A stretch of DNA of 64,000 nt from Aureibacter tunicatorum. GTDB lineage: Bacteria; Bacteroidota; Bacteroidia; Cytophagales; Cyclobacteriaceae. Each line of letters starts with the position of its first letter. Positions within the stretch are counted from its first letter, which is position 1. The notes below the pieces were generated by a model. The model made no database searches, had not been told where the DNA came from, and saw nothing but the letters and a program-made list of their open reading frames with translations. The stretch spans positions 4,544,000 to 4,607,999 of the forward strand of contig NZ_AP025305.1 of NCBI RefSeq assembly GCF_036492635.1, in the 5' to 3' direction. The position numbers and the translations under genes are program-made. Positions 27,581 to 36,811 of the stretch are shown here, in pieces.

Positions 27581-28804
27581 TTAATTTCCTTGCGTATTAA
27601 AAGGATCTTCAATACTGTGAGCAGGCTCCGTAAACCATTTTGGACCTTCCTCAGTCATATAAACATGGTCCTCTAGTCTTACGCCAAACTCATCAGGAAC
27701 CACTATCATCGGCTCAATGCTAAAGCACATGCCCGGCGCCATTGGAGTTTGTTCGCTGCGAACCATATAAGGCCATTCATGAATATCCATTCCAATACCA
27801 TGTCCTGTTCGGTGAGGGAGCCCCGGAAGTTTGTAATCAGGACCTAGTCCGCTAGCTTCAAGATTTTTGCGAGACGCCAAATCAACATTAGCGCAAGGAT
27901 CGCCCAATTTCGCAGCTTCAAACGCAGCAAGCTGAGTAGACTTTTCTAGATTCCAGATTCTTCTATGCTCATCGCTGATCTCTCCATACACATATGTACG
28001 TGTAATATCTGAAATATATCCATGAAGCTGACAACCTGTGTCTACCAAGACAATTTCATTATCCTCAAGATTCTTAGGAGCTTTAACTCCATGAGGAAAA
28101 GACGAGTCAAGGCCAAATAACACAATGCAAAAGTACGATCCTGTAGGAATACCCGATCTGATATGAGCCTCTTCGATAAAGTCAATCACTTCCTGCGCCG
28201 CAATGCCGGGCTTCAAGATTCTAGCTACTGCTTTATGAACGTCCATTGTGATATCCATCAAAGCTTTCATGATCGAAATTTCCGCTTCAGACTTGTACAT
28301 TCTACATCCAGCCGTAATAGACTTTGCATTTACAAATGTGTAAGTCTTATTAATCTGAGCCAATCCGTCAGTTATGAAAAATGCAGACGATTCATCAAGT
28401 CCGATCTTGCCATCAGCTATGCCTTCCTCAGCAAGAATATCCAGCGCCAATTGATAAGGGCTTTCATCTTCTTCCCAACCTCTTACAGGTGCTTCAATCA
28501 ACATCATATCATTGATTGTACCCAATTCGAAAGTCGGTGCGATATAGGTCAACTTGCCTGATTGAGTAAGAATAGCGCCAACCATTCTTTCACTTGCCCC
28601 CCACTTAGTTCCTGTAAAATAATGAAGATTTGTTCCTGCATTCAAATATACAGCATTAAGACCTTCAGCTTTCATCAATTCGCAAGCTTTGGCAATACGC
28701 GCTTCATACTCTGGCTTCTGAATAGGAGTAATATCCGCCGCTTTATTCGTGAATTTGTCAAGCTCTTCCTGAATCGTTGAGCCTCCCAATCCTATAGTTC
28801 TCAT
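27581..28804 (-). CDS. M24 family metallopeptidase (Xaa-Pro dipeptidase/aminopeptidase type)
   Basis: 407 residues. The N-terminal creatinase-like domain (about 1-165) is followed by a 'pita-bread' catalytic domain. Metal ligands can be read: Asp in VDTGCQLHGYISDITRTY (two Asp), His in RTGHGIGMDIHEWPY, Glu in FSIEPMIVVPDEFGVR, and Glu in RLEDHVYMTEEG. These enzymes remove residues next to proline. No signal peptide is seen, so it is probably cytoplasmic, used in peptide recycling. It is separated from the glyS gene by a terminator. The exact specificity (prolidase or aminopeptidase P) cannot be decided by eye. Confidence 0.9.
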   Translation of the reverse strand: MRTIGLGGSTIQEELDKFTNKAADITPIQKPEYEARIAKACELMKAEGLNAVYLNAGTNLHYFTGTKWGASERMVGAILTQSGKLTYIAPTFELGTINDMMLIEAPVRGWEEDESPYQLALDILAEEGIADGKIGLDESSAFFITDGLAQINKTYTFVNAKSITAGCRMYKSEAEISIMKALMDITMDVHKAVARILKPGIAAQEVIDFIEEAHIRSGIPTGSYFCIVLFGLDSSFPHGVKAPKNLEDNEIVLVDTGCQLHGYISDITRTYVYGEISDEHRRIWNLEKSTQLAAFEAAKLGDPCANVDLASRKNLEASGLGPDYKLPGLPHRTGHGIGMDIHEWPYMVRSEQTPMAPGMCFSIEPMIVVPDEFGVRLEDHVYMTEEGPKWFTEPAHSIEDPFNTQGN

Positions 28805-28913
28805 ATGTTTGCTTATAAATCTGTAAAAAAATTCTTTTCAATTTCAATATCGTCATTTCTTACGAATAATAAGACATTGATTATAATGACTTTTTTAAGA
28901 ATAATCATCCAAT

Positions 28914-28951
28914 AAAAAAGCCGAGACTATTGACTTAGCCCCGGCTTCTTG
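28914..28951 (-). terminator. glyS terminator
   Basis: On the minus strand, arms AAGCCGGGGCTA and TAGTCTCGGCTT pair over about 11 positions, with one internal mismatch, and are followed by TTTTATT. It ends the glyS transcript before the M24 peptidase gene. Confidence 0.8.
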
Positions 28952-28971
28952 CATATATTTTCAGTTGACTC

Positions 28972-30453
28972 TTACAGTTGATTCAAAATCGTGCTGAAAG
29001 AAACTTCTTTGCCAATATAAGCTCTCAAATCAGAAATAGGCATTCTCAACTGCTCTGTAGTATCTCTATGACGAACAGTAACTGTATTATCTTCCAAAGT
29101 CTGGAAATCAACAGCAATACAGAAAGGTGTACCGATCAAGTCTTGTCTTACATATCGTTTCCCAATAGCTTGATTTTCCTCGTAGATCATATTAAAATCA
29201 TATCTAAGATCATCAAATATTTCCTTGGCTTTTTCTGGAAGTCCATTTTTCTTAATTAAAGGGAATACTGCTGCCTTCACTGGAGCTATCGCTGGATGAA
29301 GTTTTAAATAAGTTCTAGTTTTAACTTTTTCTCCATCCTGAACTTCTTCTTCTGTAAATGAATTTGATAATACCATCAAGAACAACCTGTCAGCGCCAAT
29401 CGAAGTCTCTACCACATAAGGAATATAGTTCTTATTGATTTCAGTATCAAAATACTGTAGTTTCTTCTTGGACAGCTCTTGATGTTGTGTCAAGTCAAAA
29501 TCTGTTCTTGAGTGAATTCCTTCAACTTCTTTGAAACCAAACGGGAACTTGTACTCAATATCTGTGGCTGCATTTGCATAGTGAGCCAACTTCTCATGAT
29601 CGTGGAATCTCAAATCTTCCGCTGGAAGACCAATGGCTTTATGCCATTTCAATCGAGTTTCTTTCCAGTGCTCATACCACTTCATTTCTTCTCCCGGACG
29701 AACGAAAAATTGCATTTCCATTTGTTCGAACTCTCTCATACGAAAGATAAACTGACGAGCAACAATCTCGTTACGGAAAGCTTTCCCAATCTGAGCAATA
29801 CCAAAAGGAATTTTCTGGCGAGCTGTTTTTTGCACATTCAAGAAATTCACAAAAATACCCTGAGCAGTTTCCGGCCTAAGATAAATCTTTGAAGAATCTT
29901 CAGCAACAGCACCTACCTGAGTATCAAACATCAAGTTGAATTGTCTAACTTCAGTCCAATTTGTTGTACCCGAAATAGGACATGCAATCTCTTCTTCGAT
30001 AATCAACTCTCTTACCGCCTCAAGCTCCTCAGCCTCCAACAACTGGCCCAGCTTCTTCAATAACGCGTCCGCTCTTTCTTTATCACCTGCATTTTCATAT
30101 TCAGCGGCTTTATCTTCCACCAATACGTCAGCGCGATATCTTTTATTAGAGTCCTTATTGTCAATCAAAGGATCTGTAAAGCTGTCTACGTGTCCAGAAG
30201 CCTTCCAAGTAAGCGGATGCATGAAAATCGCCGCATCGATGCCTACCACGTTTTGATTAAGCTTTGTCATCGTCTGCCACCATAGATCCTTAAGATTCTT
30301 TTTCAATTCAGAACCGTAAGCTCCATAGTCATATACAGCTTGAAGACCATCATATATTTCACTTGAAGGATACACAAAACCATATTCCTTGGCATGCGCG
30401 ATTATCTTCTTCAATTCGTTATTTTCCGCTTTATTTTTATCTTTTGTAGCCAT
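28972..30453 (-). CDS. glyS: Glycine--tRNA ligase (single-chain, alpha2 type)
   Basis: This enzyme charges tRNA-Gly with glycine. 493 residues from the ATG at 30453 (MATKDKNKAENNELKKIIAH); an in-frame start 60 bases upstream would add an unlikely extension. It belongs to the homodimeric class II type. Class II motifs are seen (FRNEIVARQFIFRMREFEQMEM for motif 2, with the adjacent FGIAQIGKAFRNE; VVETSIGADRLFLMVL for motif 3), as is the anticodon-binding domain at the C-terminus (APVKAAVFPLIKKNGLPEKA). Length is normal for the Bacteroidota and Gram-positive form. Confidence 0.95.
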   Translation of the reverse strand: MATKDKNKAENNELKKIIAHAKEYGFVYPSSEIYDGLQAVYDYGAYGSELKKNLKDLWWQTMTKLNQNVVGIDAAIFMHPLTWKASGHVDSFTDPLIDNKDSNKRYRADVLVEDKAAEYENAGDKERADALLKKLGQLLEAEELEAVRELIIEEEIACPISGTTNWTEVRQFNLMFDTQVGAVAEDSSKIYLRPETAQGIFVNFLNVQKTARQKIPFGIAQIGKAFRNEIVARQFIFRMREFEQMEMQFFVRPGEEMKWYEHWKETRLKWHKAIGLPAEDLRFHDHEKLAHYANAATDIEYKFPFGFKEVEGIHSRTDFDLTQHQELSKKKLQYFDTEINKNYIPYVVETSIGADRLFLMVLSNSFTEEEVQDGEKVKTRTYLKLHPAIAPVKAAVFPLIKKNGLPEKAKEIFDDLRYDFNMIYEENQAIGKRYVRQDLIGTPFCIAVDFQTLEDNTVTVRHRDTTEQLRMPISDLRAYIGKEVSFSTILNQL

Positions 30454-30832
30454 AGCTTCAAATATAGTGATATTCAATTTTTTATGCTTGAAATAAAGTC
30501 CAAAATGGGCCAATAAGTTTCATTTCATCAATAGAGTCCTGCTCCTGAATTATCCATGCTCAAAGCTTATAATTGTAAAATGCCAGCTTTATAAACACCT
30601 AAGAACTTCAAACTAATATTATCATTTTCACAAGCTACTATTAATGCAACTTTAAATTGTAATGACGGAATGATGCGTTAAAGTGAATGAATAGAAATTC
30701 TTTTTATTCAAAATAAAAAAAGCTATATATGTATTATTGAAGAAATTCACCGGACTTTTTTATCGGCATAGAATTAGCGAATTCAATAAGATTCAAAAAA
30801 ATTTCCAGTTTGATAAAAACTGTATTAAATAA
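30454..30832. other. Spacer between glyS and the divergent membrane protein gene
   Basis: A 379-base AT-rich spacer. I see no convincing gene, tRNA or RNA structure here, and no clear T-box-like leader before glyS. Confidence 0.4.
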
Positions 30833-31474
30833 ATGAGCAAAAAACAAAAGTGCTACTTTTCCGGCCATGAAGCCGATGGCCACCCGATCAAACTTTCCCT
30901 TTTCAGAGACAATGCTGAAAAATTCATGCACAAATGGGGATTCCACTCTGATTATGAAAAAGCGATAGTGCAATTGCCAAGAAGCAAAAACGCAGAATAT
31001 CTTCATGGCAGCATAACTTTGCTTAAAATCGTGGCAATACTTTGGGCAATTCTTTATCCTCAAGGCAACATGTATTGGAATATACTTACCGCGAGCTTTG
31101 GCGCGGGGATTTTAAGCACTTTGATTTATTGGGTCATTGGCACCAAAAGCAAGGTCTTCTATCTATACAACCTTACATTTTGGGCTGAAATCCTTTGTTT
31201 CATGGCTCCTATTATTCACTACTCTGAATTCAGCCACAAAACACCCTACATTAGCACCAAATACTTCCTGCTATCATTGTTAATTGGTTTTCTATTGTCC
31301 CAGCTATTGACTCCACTTGTCAAGAATTTCTTCAAAGATAAATCAGGCTTGATCATAGGCACATACCCTGAAAAAATGAACTATCTGGTCAACAACAAAT
31401 ACGAGATTGGAATTAGCCCATCCGTTGAGCACTATTTAGGATTCTTCTACCGCATGTTTAAATGGATCTATTAA
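30833..31474 (+). CDS. Unknown membrane protein
   Basis: 213 residues. The N-terminal ~50 are soluble, starting MSKKQKCYFSGHEADGHPI. Four hydrophobic segments follow (about 60-77, 82-105, 112-130 and 145-165), then a ~45-residue soluble tail. I do not recognise a family. No catalytic motif stands out, though a Cys and two His lie close together at the N-terminus (CYFSGHEADGH), which might bind metal. It is followed by metF after 89 bases and could share its transcript; nothing more can be concluded from context. Confidence 0.65.
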   Translation: MSKKQKCYFSGHEADGHPIKLSLFRDNAEKFMHKWGFHSDYEKAIVQLPRSKNAEYLHGSITLLKIVAILWAILYPQGNMYWNILTASFGAGILSTLIYWVIGTKSKVFYLYNLTFWAEILCFMAPIIHYSEFSHKTPYISTKYFLLSLLIGFLLSQLLTPLVKNFFKDKSGLIIGTYPEKMNYLVNNKYEIGISPSVEHYLGFFYRMFKWIY

Positions 31475-31563
31475 CATGGCTTCAACTGTGTCTGATCATT
31501 GTCTTAGTAGGTCAAAGGCGAATAAACTACTTTTGTTATCCAAAGTAACGAAAGACAAGGATT

Positions 31564-32445
31564 ATGGCATCAATTAAGATCGAAGAGATTTTCAAAGAGA
31601 AAGAGAAAACGTTTTCTTTCGAATTTTTTCCACCAAAAAACTTCAAAGCCACAATTGAATTTGGAATAAATGTTGGGCAATTGTTAAAGCTTTCCCCTGA
31701 CTTTGTTTCGGTTACCTATGGCGCGGGTGGCTCCAATCAAAAAGCGACTTTCGATTTAGTCGATTATCTGCAAAATCAGATTGGCTTGACCACAATGGCT
31801 CACTATACTTGTATCAACGCTACCAAAGATAAAATAAAATCAGATCTAGCTTACCTTGATGAAGTAGGAATCAAAAATTTGATGTTGTTGAGAGGAGATC
31901 CCCCAAAGGGAGAAGACACCTTTGTCAAAAGCGAGGGAGGATTCAACTACGCATCAGAATTGATTTCTTACGCCAATAGTTTGGGAGAATATAGCATTGG
32001 AGTTGCTGGTTACCCAGAAAAGCACCCTGAAGCTGTTAGCCTAGACGCTGACATCGACAACCTTAAAAGAAAAGTCGATGCAGGAGGAGATTTTATCGTA
32101 ACTCAAATGTTTTACGACAACCAGCGTTACTATGATTTTGTCGATAGATGCCGAGAAAAAGGCATCAAGGCCAGAATTATACCAGGGATCATGCCAATCA
32201 CCAACTTCAGCCAAATCAAAAGATTTTCGGAAATGGTAGGAACAGAAATTCCTCAAGAAATTGTCAACGCTTTTGCGCCATACAAAGACAATAAGAAAAA
32301 AATGTATGAACTTGGCATTTACCTTGGGTTGAAACAATGCATTGAATTACTAGAAAATGGAGCGCCTGGGCTTCACTTCTACACGCTCAACAAGTCCAGA
32401 GCCACGGTTGATATTTTCGAATCTATACCAAAAATATTAAAATAG
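31564..32445 (+). CDS. metF: Methylenetetrahydrofolate reductase
   Basis: MetF reduces 5,10-methylene-THF to 5-methyl-THF with FAD, supplying the methyl group for methionine. 293 residues, normal for the short bacterial enzyme. Signatures: FSFEFFPPKN at residues 17-26 (Glu of the catalytic site), VTYGAGGSNQKATFDLV, LMLLRGDPPKGED in the FAD-binding barrel, and DFIVTQMFYDNQRYYDFVDR. There is no signal peptide. Other methionine genes (metH, metE) are not in the window, and I see no SAM riboswitch upstream. It ends at a shared terminator with glmS. Confidence 0.95.
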   Translation: MASIKIEEIFKEKEKTFSFEFFPPKNFKATIEFGINVGQLLKLSPDFVSVTYGAGGSNQKATFDLVDYLQNQIGLTTMAHYTCINATKDKIKSDLAYLDEVGIKNLMLLRGDPPKGEDTFVKSEGGFNYASELISYANSLGEYSIGVAGYPEKHPEAVSLDADIDNLKRKVDAGGDFIVTQMFYDNQRYYDFVDRCREKGIKARIIPGIMPITNFSQIKRFSEMVGTEIPQEIVNAFAPYKDNKKKMYELGIYLGLKQCIELLENGAPGLHFYTLNKSRATVDIFESIPKILK

Positions 32446-32469
32446 TATCTAACCATAATGTTCCAAACA

Positions 32470-32504
32470 AGAAAGCCGCTTATTGTCAAGCGGCTTTCTT
32501 GTTT
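32470..32504. terminator. Bidirectional terminator between metF and glmS
   Basis: Arms GAAAGCCGCTT (32471-32481) and AAGCGGCTTTC (32488-32498), loop of 6, with T-rich flank. Confidence 0.9.
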
Positions 32505-32530
32505 ATTATATCTTAATATTAAATCGGATA

Positions 32531-34372
32531 CTATTCTACAGTCACAGATTTTGCCAAGTTTCTTGGTTGGTCTACATTGCAACCTCTCATCACAGCGATA
32601 TGGTATGAAAGCAATTGCAAAGGAATAACCGAAACCAATGGCATAAACCCTTCAAACGTATGAGGCACTTCGATTACATAATCCGCAATGCCCGGTATCA
32701 AAGAGTCTCCTTCTGAAACGATAGCGATAACCTTTCCTTTTCTCGCTTTCACTTCTTGGATATTAGAAACGACTTTGTCATATGAGCTATCTCTGGTAGC
32801 TATAAATACAACAGGCATATCCTCATCAATCAAAGCGATTGGTCCATGCTTCATCTCAGCTGCCGGATAACCTTCAGCGTGTATATAAGAGATCTCTTTA
32901 AGTTTCAACGCTCCTTCCAATGCCACAGGGAAATTATATCCTCTTCCCAAGTACAAAAAGTTCTTCGCATCCTTGAATACTGCTGAAATTTCTTTTGTCT
33001 GCTCGTCAAGATCAAGGCTCTTTTTCACTTTTTCAGGTATTTGATCCAGCTCGATCAACAACTCCCTGAACCTTCCTTCAGTAATTGTACCTCTTCTTCT
33101 ACCTAATTTAAGAGCGATCATAGCCAATACGATCAACTGGGCAGTAAAAGCTTTAGTACTTGCAACACCAATCTCAGGCCCTGCATGCGTATAAACGCCT
33201 TCATGAGACACGCGTGCGATAGAAGAACCTACAACATTGCAAATGCCTAATACAATAGCACCTCTCTCCTTAGCCATCTCCATAGCCGCCAATGTATCAG
33301 CCGTCTCACCTGATTGAGATATCGCGATCACAACATCGCCTTCCTTAATCACAGGATTTCTATATCTAAACTCTGAAGCATACTCCACTTCAACAGGAAT
33401 ACGAGCAAATTCCTCAAACATATATTCTGCTACAAGACCAGAATGCCAAGAAGTTCCGCAAGCGATAATAATAATTCTTTCCGCATTGATGATATTTTGC
33501 TGGTAATTATGAATACCTCCAAGAACCAACTGGCCCTCCAAAGCATTCAAACGACCTCTCATGCAATCTCTTATCGTCTTATCTTGCTCATAGATTTCCT
33601 TAAGCATAAAATGCTCAAAACCGCCTTTTTCAATCGCCTCAAGCTCTAGCTCTAGTTTTTGAATATAAGGGGTTTGCACTTCGTCGCTTTCCACGGCTTT
33701 GATTGTCAACTCGCCATCCTTAATAATCGCCAGCTCCAAATCATTTAAATAAACCACTTCATTTGTATATTCTATGATTGGCGAAGCATCTGAGGCTAAG
33801 AAGAACTCATCTTTCCCTACTCCTACTACCAAAGGACTGCCTTTTCTTGCGGCGATCATTGTGTTCGGCTCATCTTCCGAAATTATCGCAATAGCATAAG
33901 CTCCAATAACTTTCGTCAAAGCTAGCCTCACAGCCTCAGCTAAATCACAACCAACATTATCCTTGATATCTTCGATAAAATGAATCAATACCTCAGTATC
34001 TGTGTCAGACTTGAACTCATGTCCTTTAGCCAACAAATCCTGCTTTAAAGAATCATAATTTTCGATAATTCCATTATGGATTATCGCAAGCTTTCCACTT
34101 TGAGAATAATGTGGGTGAGCATTTTCATCCGTTGGCGCTCCATGTGTTGCCCATCTAGTATGTCCAATGCCTATTTCACCACTATAATTCTTGCCTTCCA
34201 TAAAAGATTCCAAGTCCGCTACTTTTCCCTTCTTTTTGAAGACATTAATTTTTCCTTCTTGAGCCAGCGCGATTCCAGCACTGTCATAACCTCTATATTC
34301 AAGTCGCTTAAGTCCCTTTATAATAACATCGGATGCTTTTCTTTGTCCAATGTATGCTACAATTCCGCACAT
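32531..34372 (-). CDS. glmS: Glutamine--fructose-6-phosphate aminotransferase
   Basis: GlmS makes glucosamine-6-phosphate from fructose-6-phosphate and glutamine, the first step to UDP-GlcNAc for peptidoglycan and LPS. 613 residues. The N-terminal nucleophile Cys is at position 2 (MCGIVAYIGQ), with RLEYRGYDSAGIA as the glutaminase signature. The second half has two SIS sugar-isomerase domains (GTSWHSGLVAEYMFE; ISQSGETADTLAAM) and the C-terminal DQPRNLAKSVTVE, the usual end of GlmS. I find no glmS ribozyme in the leader, as expected outside Firmicutes. DUF4270 and GT5-like genes follow upstream on the same strand, separated by 106 bases. Confidence 0.96.
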   Translation of the reverse strand: MCGIVAYIGQRKASDVIIKGLKRLEYRGYDSAGIALAQEGKINVFKKKGKVADLESFMEGKNYSGEIGIGHTRWATHGAPTDENAHPHYSQSGKLAIIHNGIIENYDSLKQDLLAKGHEFKSDTDTEVLIHFIEDIKDNVGCDLAEAVRLALTKVIGAYAIAIISEDEPNTMIAARKGSPLVVGVGKDEFFLASDASPIIEYTNEVVYLNDLELAIIKDGELTIKAVESDEVQTPYIQKLELELEAIEKGGFEHFMLKEIYEQDKTIRDCMRGRLNALEGQLVLGGIHNYQQNIINAERIIIIACGTSWHSGLVAEYMFEEFARIPVEVEYASEFRYRNPVIKEGDVVIAISQSGETADTLAAMEMAKERGAIVLGICNVVGSSIARVSHEGVYTHAGPEIGVASTKAFTAQLIVLAMIALKLGRRRGTITEGRFRELLIELDQIPEKVKKSLDLDEQTKEISAVFKDAKNFLYLGRGYNFPVALEGALKLKEISYIHAEGYPAAEMKHGPIALIDEDMPVVFIATRDSSYDKVVSNIQEVKARKGKVIAIVSEGDSLIPGIADYVIEVPHTFEGFMPLVSVIPLQLLSYHIAVMRGCNVDQPRNLAKSVTVE

Positions 34373-34478
34373 AATATAATGATGGGGTTTAAAAGTTTCA
34401 GTTTAGTATTTAAAAGAATAAGGCCGACAATAAATATCGGCCAAAAAAAGTAATTTATAAATATATTTTATTAATTTT

Positions 34479-35885
34479 TTATTCCGAATCTTCTAATACT
34501 TCCACATAATAAACCTCTACGGAAGTATTTTGCTCATTTCCTTGGAAAAAGTTAAGGTTATTAGATTCTTGATTAAAATTCCCAACTGTTGGGAATTGAG
34601 GTTGAATAAAAAATTCAGCTGGTATTCTTTCAGTACGGTTAATAAAATCCGCATTATCAACAACAGCCTGTGAATATGCAGTAAGATTTAATGGCGAATA
34701 ATCCTGAAGGCTTTTGTCATACATAATTGTATATGGTGAAGACGAGCCGCCAATTGGTATGCTAGGAGAAGGAGTTTGTATTGACTGAATAACACTATCA
34801 ATCTGAACAACCCTATTTCTACTATTAGCATAAGGCATATAACAACTCTCAGGAGATGTCATTCCTCTAGCTAATCGTTCTGTATTCAAAATCAATGAAA
34901 TATTATTAACAATAAAACCGCCTTTTATTTCTTTCAATCTTTCGATTACGTTCTGGTAGTTTATCCTTGGAACCAGTCCAGTCCCATTTTGTCCAACAAA
35001 ATACCCCCCTCTTGGCTTAATTTCACCTCCTCTTGTTAAACCGTCCAGAGGCGAACCAGTGAAATCATGATCTAAATTAGTGAAATTGGTATTATAATTA
35101 CCAGTATTCCCATTAACATCTTGGGTGCTTGAATTGAAGAAAAAGTTAATCTTAAACTCTTTCGTTTCCAACCCAGGTACTTCAGATGAAAAATGAAGTG
35201 TCATATAGCTATTGTATTGATAACTATAAATGAACTTTGAGTTTTCATCTGATATCAATGCCAAGCCTTTGAAAAAATTGTTAAAATCTCTTTGGTCTTG
35301 AAAATCTTGAGTTTTCAAAGCTAAAATAAAATCTTCTGCAAAAGATTCATCTACTTTCATATACAATGTATCAACAGCACCATCTTTCTTACCTGGCTGA
35401 TAGCCTGATGCCAAAATTTCAGAATTGTAAGAAGCAGATTGAAAAGTATAGTAATCTCTATTCTCTAAAGTATCATTCAATTGATGCAATGTCAAACGCT
35501 GTTGAAATCCAGCATCCTCAACTCCCAAAATATCGCTTCTTAAGAAGTTAATTGTTAAGGAATCCAAAGAGGAAGAGCTATTGATCAAAGAATCTACTAA
35601 CTTGATGGGATATTGAGGCTGAAAATAAGCTTTTGCAGTCATCTTCCCGATACCCTCAAGGTCAATGAATTGCCCCGTTTGATAGTTGTATCTTAAGGAA
35701 GACCTCACACTATCAGCCCAATATTGAGTTATAGAAAGGTTAATGCTTTCAGTCTTAACAGTATCGTTGAAGTCTGGATCGCCAATGAATAAAGATTCCT
35801 CGCTTTGCTGGCAAGAAAAAATGAATAGAGCTGACAATACTGCCAGCCCTAAATAATTAAATAGTTTTTTAGTCAACAAGTTCAT
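34479..35885 (-). CDS. DUF4270 family lipoprotein
   Basis: 468 residues from the ATG at 35885; the in-frame TTG at 35909 is unlikely. It carries a lipoprotein signal (AVLSALFIFSC, lipobox FSC). The body matches the DUF4270 pattern known only from Bacteroidota: an early FIGDPDFNDTVKTESINLSI block, a middle with EVPGLETKEFKINFFFNSST, and a late region with LILNTERLARG. The function of DUF4270 is not known. The gene overlaps the 3' end of the GT5-like gene by 17 bases, so the two are translationally coupled. This gene pair beside glmS and panC is a recurrent arrangement in the group (recalled, not checked). Confidence 0.85.
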   Translation of the reverse strand: MNLLTKKLFNYLGLAVLSALFIFSCQQSEESLFIGDPDFNDTVKTESINLSITQYWADSVRSSLRYNYQTGQFIDLEGIGKMTAKAYFQPQYPIKLVDSLINSSSSLDSLTINFLRSDILGVEDAGFQQRLTLHQLNDTLENRDYYTFQSASYNSEILASGYQPGKKDGAVDTLYMKVDESFAEDFILALKTQDFQDQRDFNNFFKGLALISDENSKFIYSYQYNSYMTLHFSSEVPGLETKEFKINFFFNSSTQDVNGNTGNYNTNFTNLDHDFTGSPLDGLTRGGEIKPRGGYFVGQNGTGLVPRINYQNVIERLKEIKGGFIVNNISLILNTERLARGMTSPESCYMPYANSRNRVVQIDSVIQSIQTPSPSIPIGGSSSPYTIMYDKSLQDYSPLNLTAYSQAVVDNADFINRTERIPAEFFIQPQFPTVGNFNQESNNLNFFQGNEQNTSVEVYYVEVLEDSE

Positions 35886-36681
35886 TATAAAGGTTATAAT
35901 AGTCTTCAAAGCTCTTATCGTCGTCCTTCACCACGCTGATTTCTTCTTCAGCCAAATCTTTTTGAAGTATCTCGCTAAGGCTCTCACTGTAGTCCTCGCC
36001 ATATCGATGCACCACATCTGCGTATTTAGTACCCATTTTGATAAAGCCAGCGAAATCCGCGGATTTCAAAGGATCAAGCATTTCATCTTCAATATCTATC
36101 ATTTTCACCTTGCCTAAGATATCCTCGCCAAAAGTATGGCTGAAGTAGCTGTCATAAAAGGTGAACACAGACTTGACATCCTTGAAGATCGGGTCATTCT
36201 TGTAAGTTGTTTTCAAATACATTGGAATGAAGCTTGTGATCCAATCGTTGCAATGAACTATATCGGGCTTCCAACCTAATTTCTTGACTGTCTCCAAGGC
36301 TCCCTTGCAAAAAAAGATGGCCCTTTCATCATTGTCAGGGTGAAAATTGTTTTCCTTGTCATGAAAGATCGACTTTCGATGGAAGTAGTCCTCATTGTCA
36401 ATAAAATAAACCTGCAATTTCGCATTCGGCACAGAAGCTACTTTGATGATAAGCGGCTTCTCCTCTTCTCCTACAGTAATATTGATGCCTGAAAGTCTAA
36501 CAACTTCATGCAGTCGATTCTTACGTTCGTTGATTAACCCAAACCTTGGCACAAGAATACGGATTTCCATTCCTTTTTCTTGCATTGCTTGTGGCAATTT
36601 GCGAACAAAGTCCGCTACTTGTGAAGTTTGAAGGAAAGGGTTAATTTCGCTTGCAACGTATAAAATTCGAAGTTTTGACAT
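35869..36681 (-). CDS. Glycogen/starch synthase N-domain-like protein, probably not catalytic
   Basis: 270 residues that match only the N-terminal Rossmann domain of GT5 glycogen synthases (LRILYVASEINPF; PDIVHCNDWITSFIPMYLK). The C-terminal nucleotide-sugar domain is missing. The ADP-glucose-binding KTGGL motif expected after 'EINPF' is replaced by QTSQV, so two features needed for catalysis are lost. It is therefore better seen as a glycogen-synthase-like pseudoenzyme or binding protein than as GlgA (inference). It is divergent from panC, with the spacer between them holding both promoters, and overlaps the DUF4270 gene. Confidence 0.78.
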   Translation of the reverse strand: MSKLRILYVASEINPFLQTSQVADFVRKLPQAMQEKGMEIRILVPRFGLINERKNRLHEVVRLSGINITVGEEEKPLIIKVASVPNAKLQVYFIDNEDYFHRKSIFHDKENNFHPDNDERAIFFCKGALETVKKLGWKPDIVHCNDWITSFIPMYLKTTYKNDPIFKDVKSVFTFYDSYFSHTFGEDILGKVKMIDIEDEMLDPLKSADFAGFIKMGTKYADVVHRYGEDYSESLSEILQKDLAEEEISVVKDDDKSFEDYYNLYNELVD

Positions 36682-36811
36682 AAAACAAAATTATGTGATT
36701 TGATTTCCTATATTAATCGGATTTACAAAATTACATTTTTTTTTAGCCATTCTCAATTTTATTCGAAAAAAGTCATTTTAACTTAATGTTATTCGCTAAA
36801 ATATTATTAAT

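Noticed and set aside
34373-34478. glmS ribozyme/riboswitch
   Set aside because: The leader is too short and has no such structure; the element is known from Firmicutes-type genomes.
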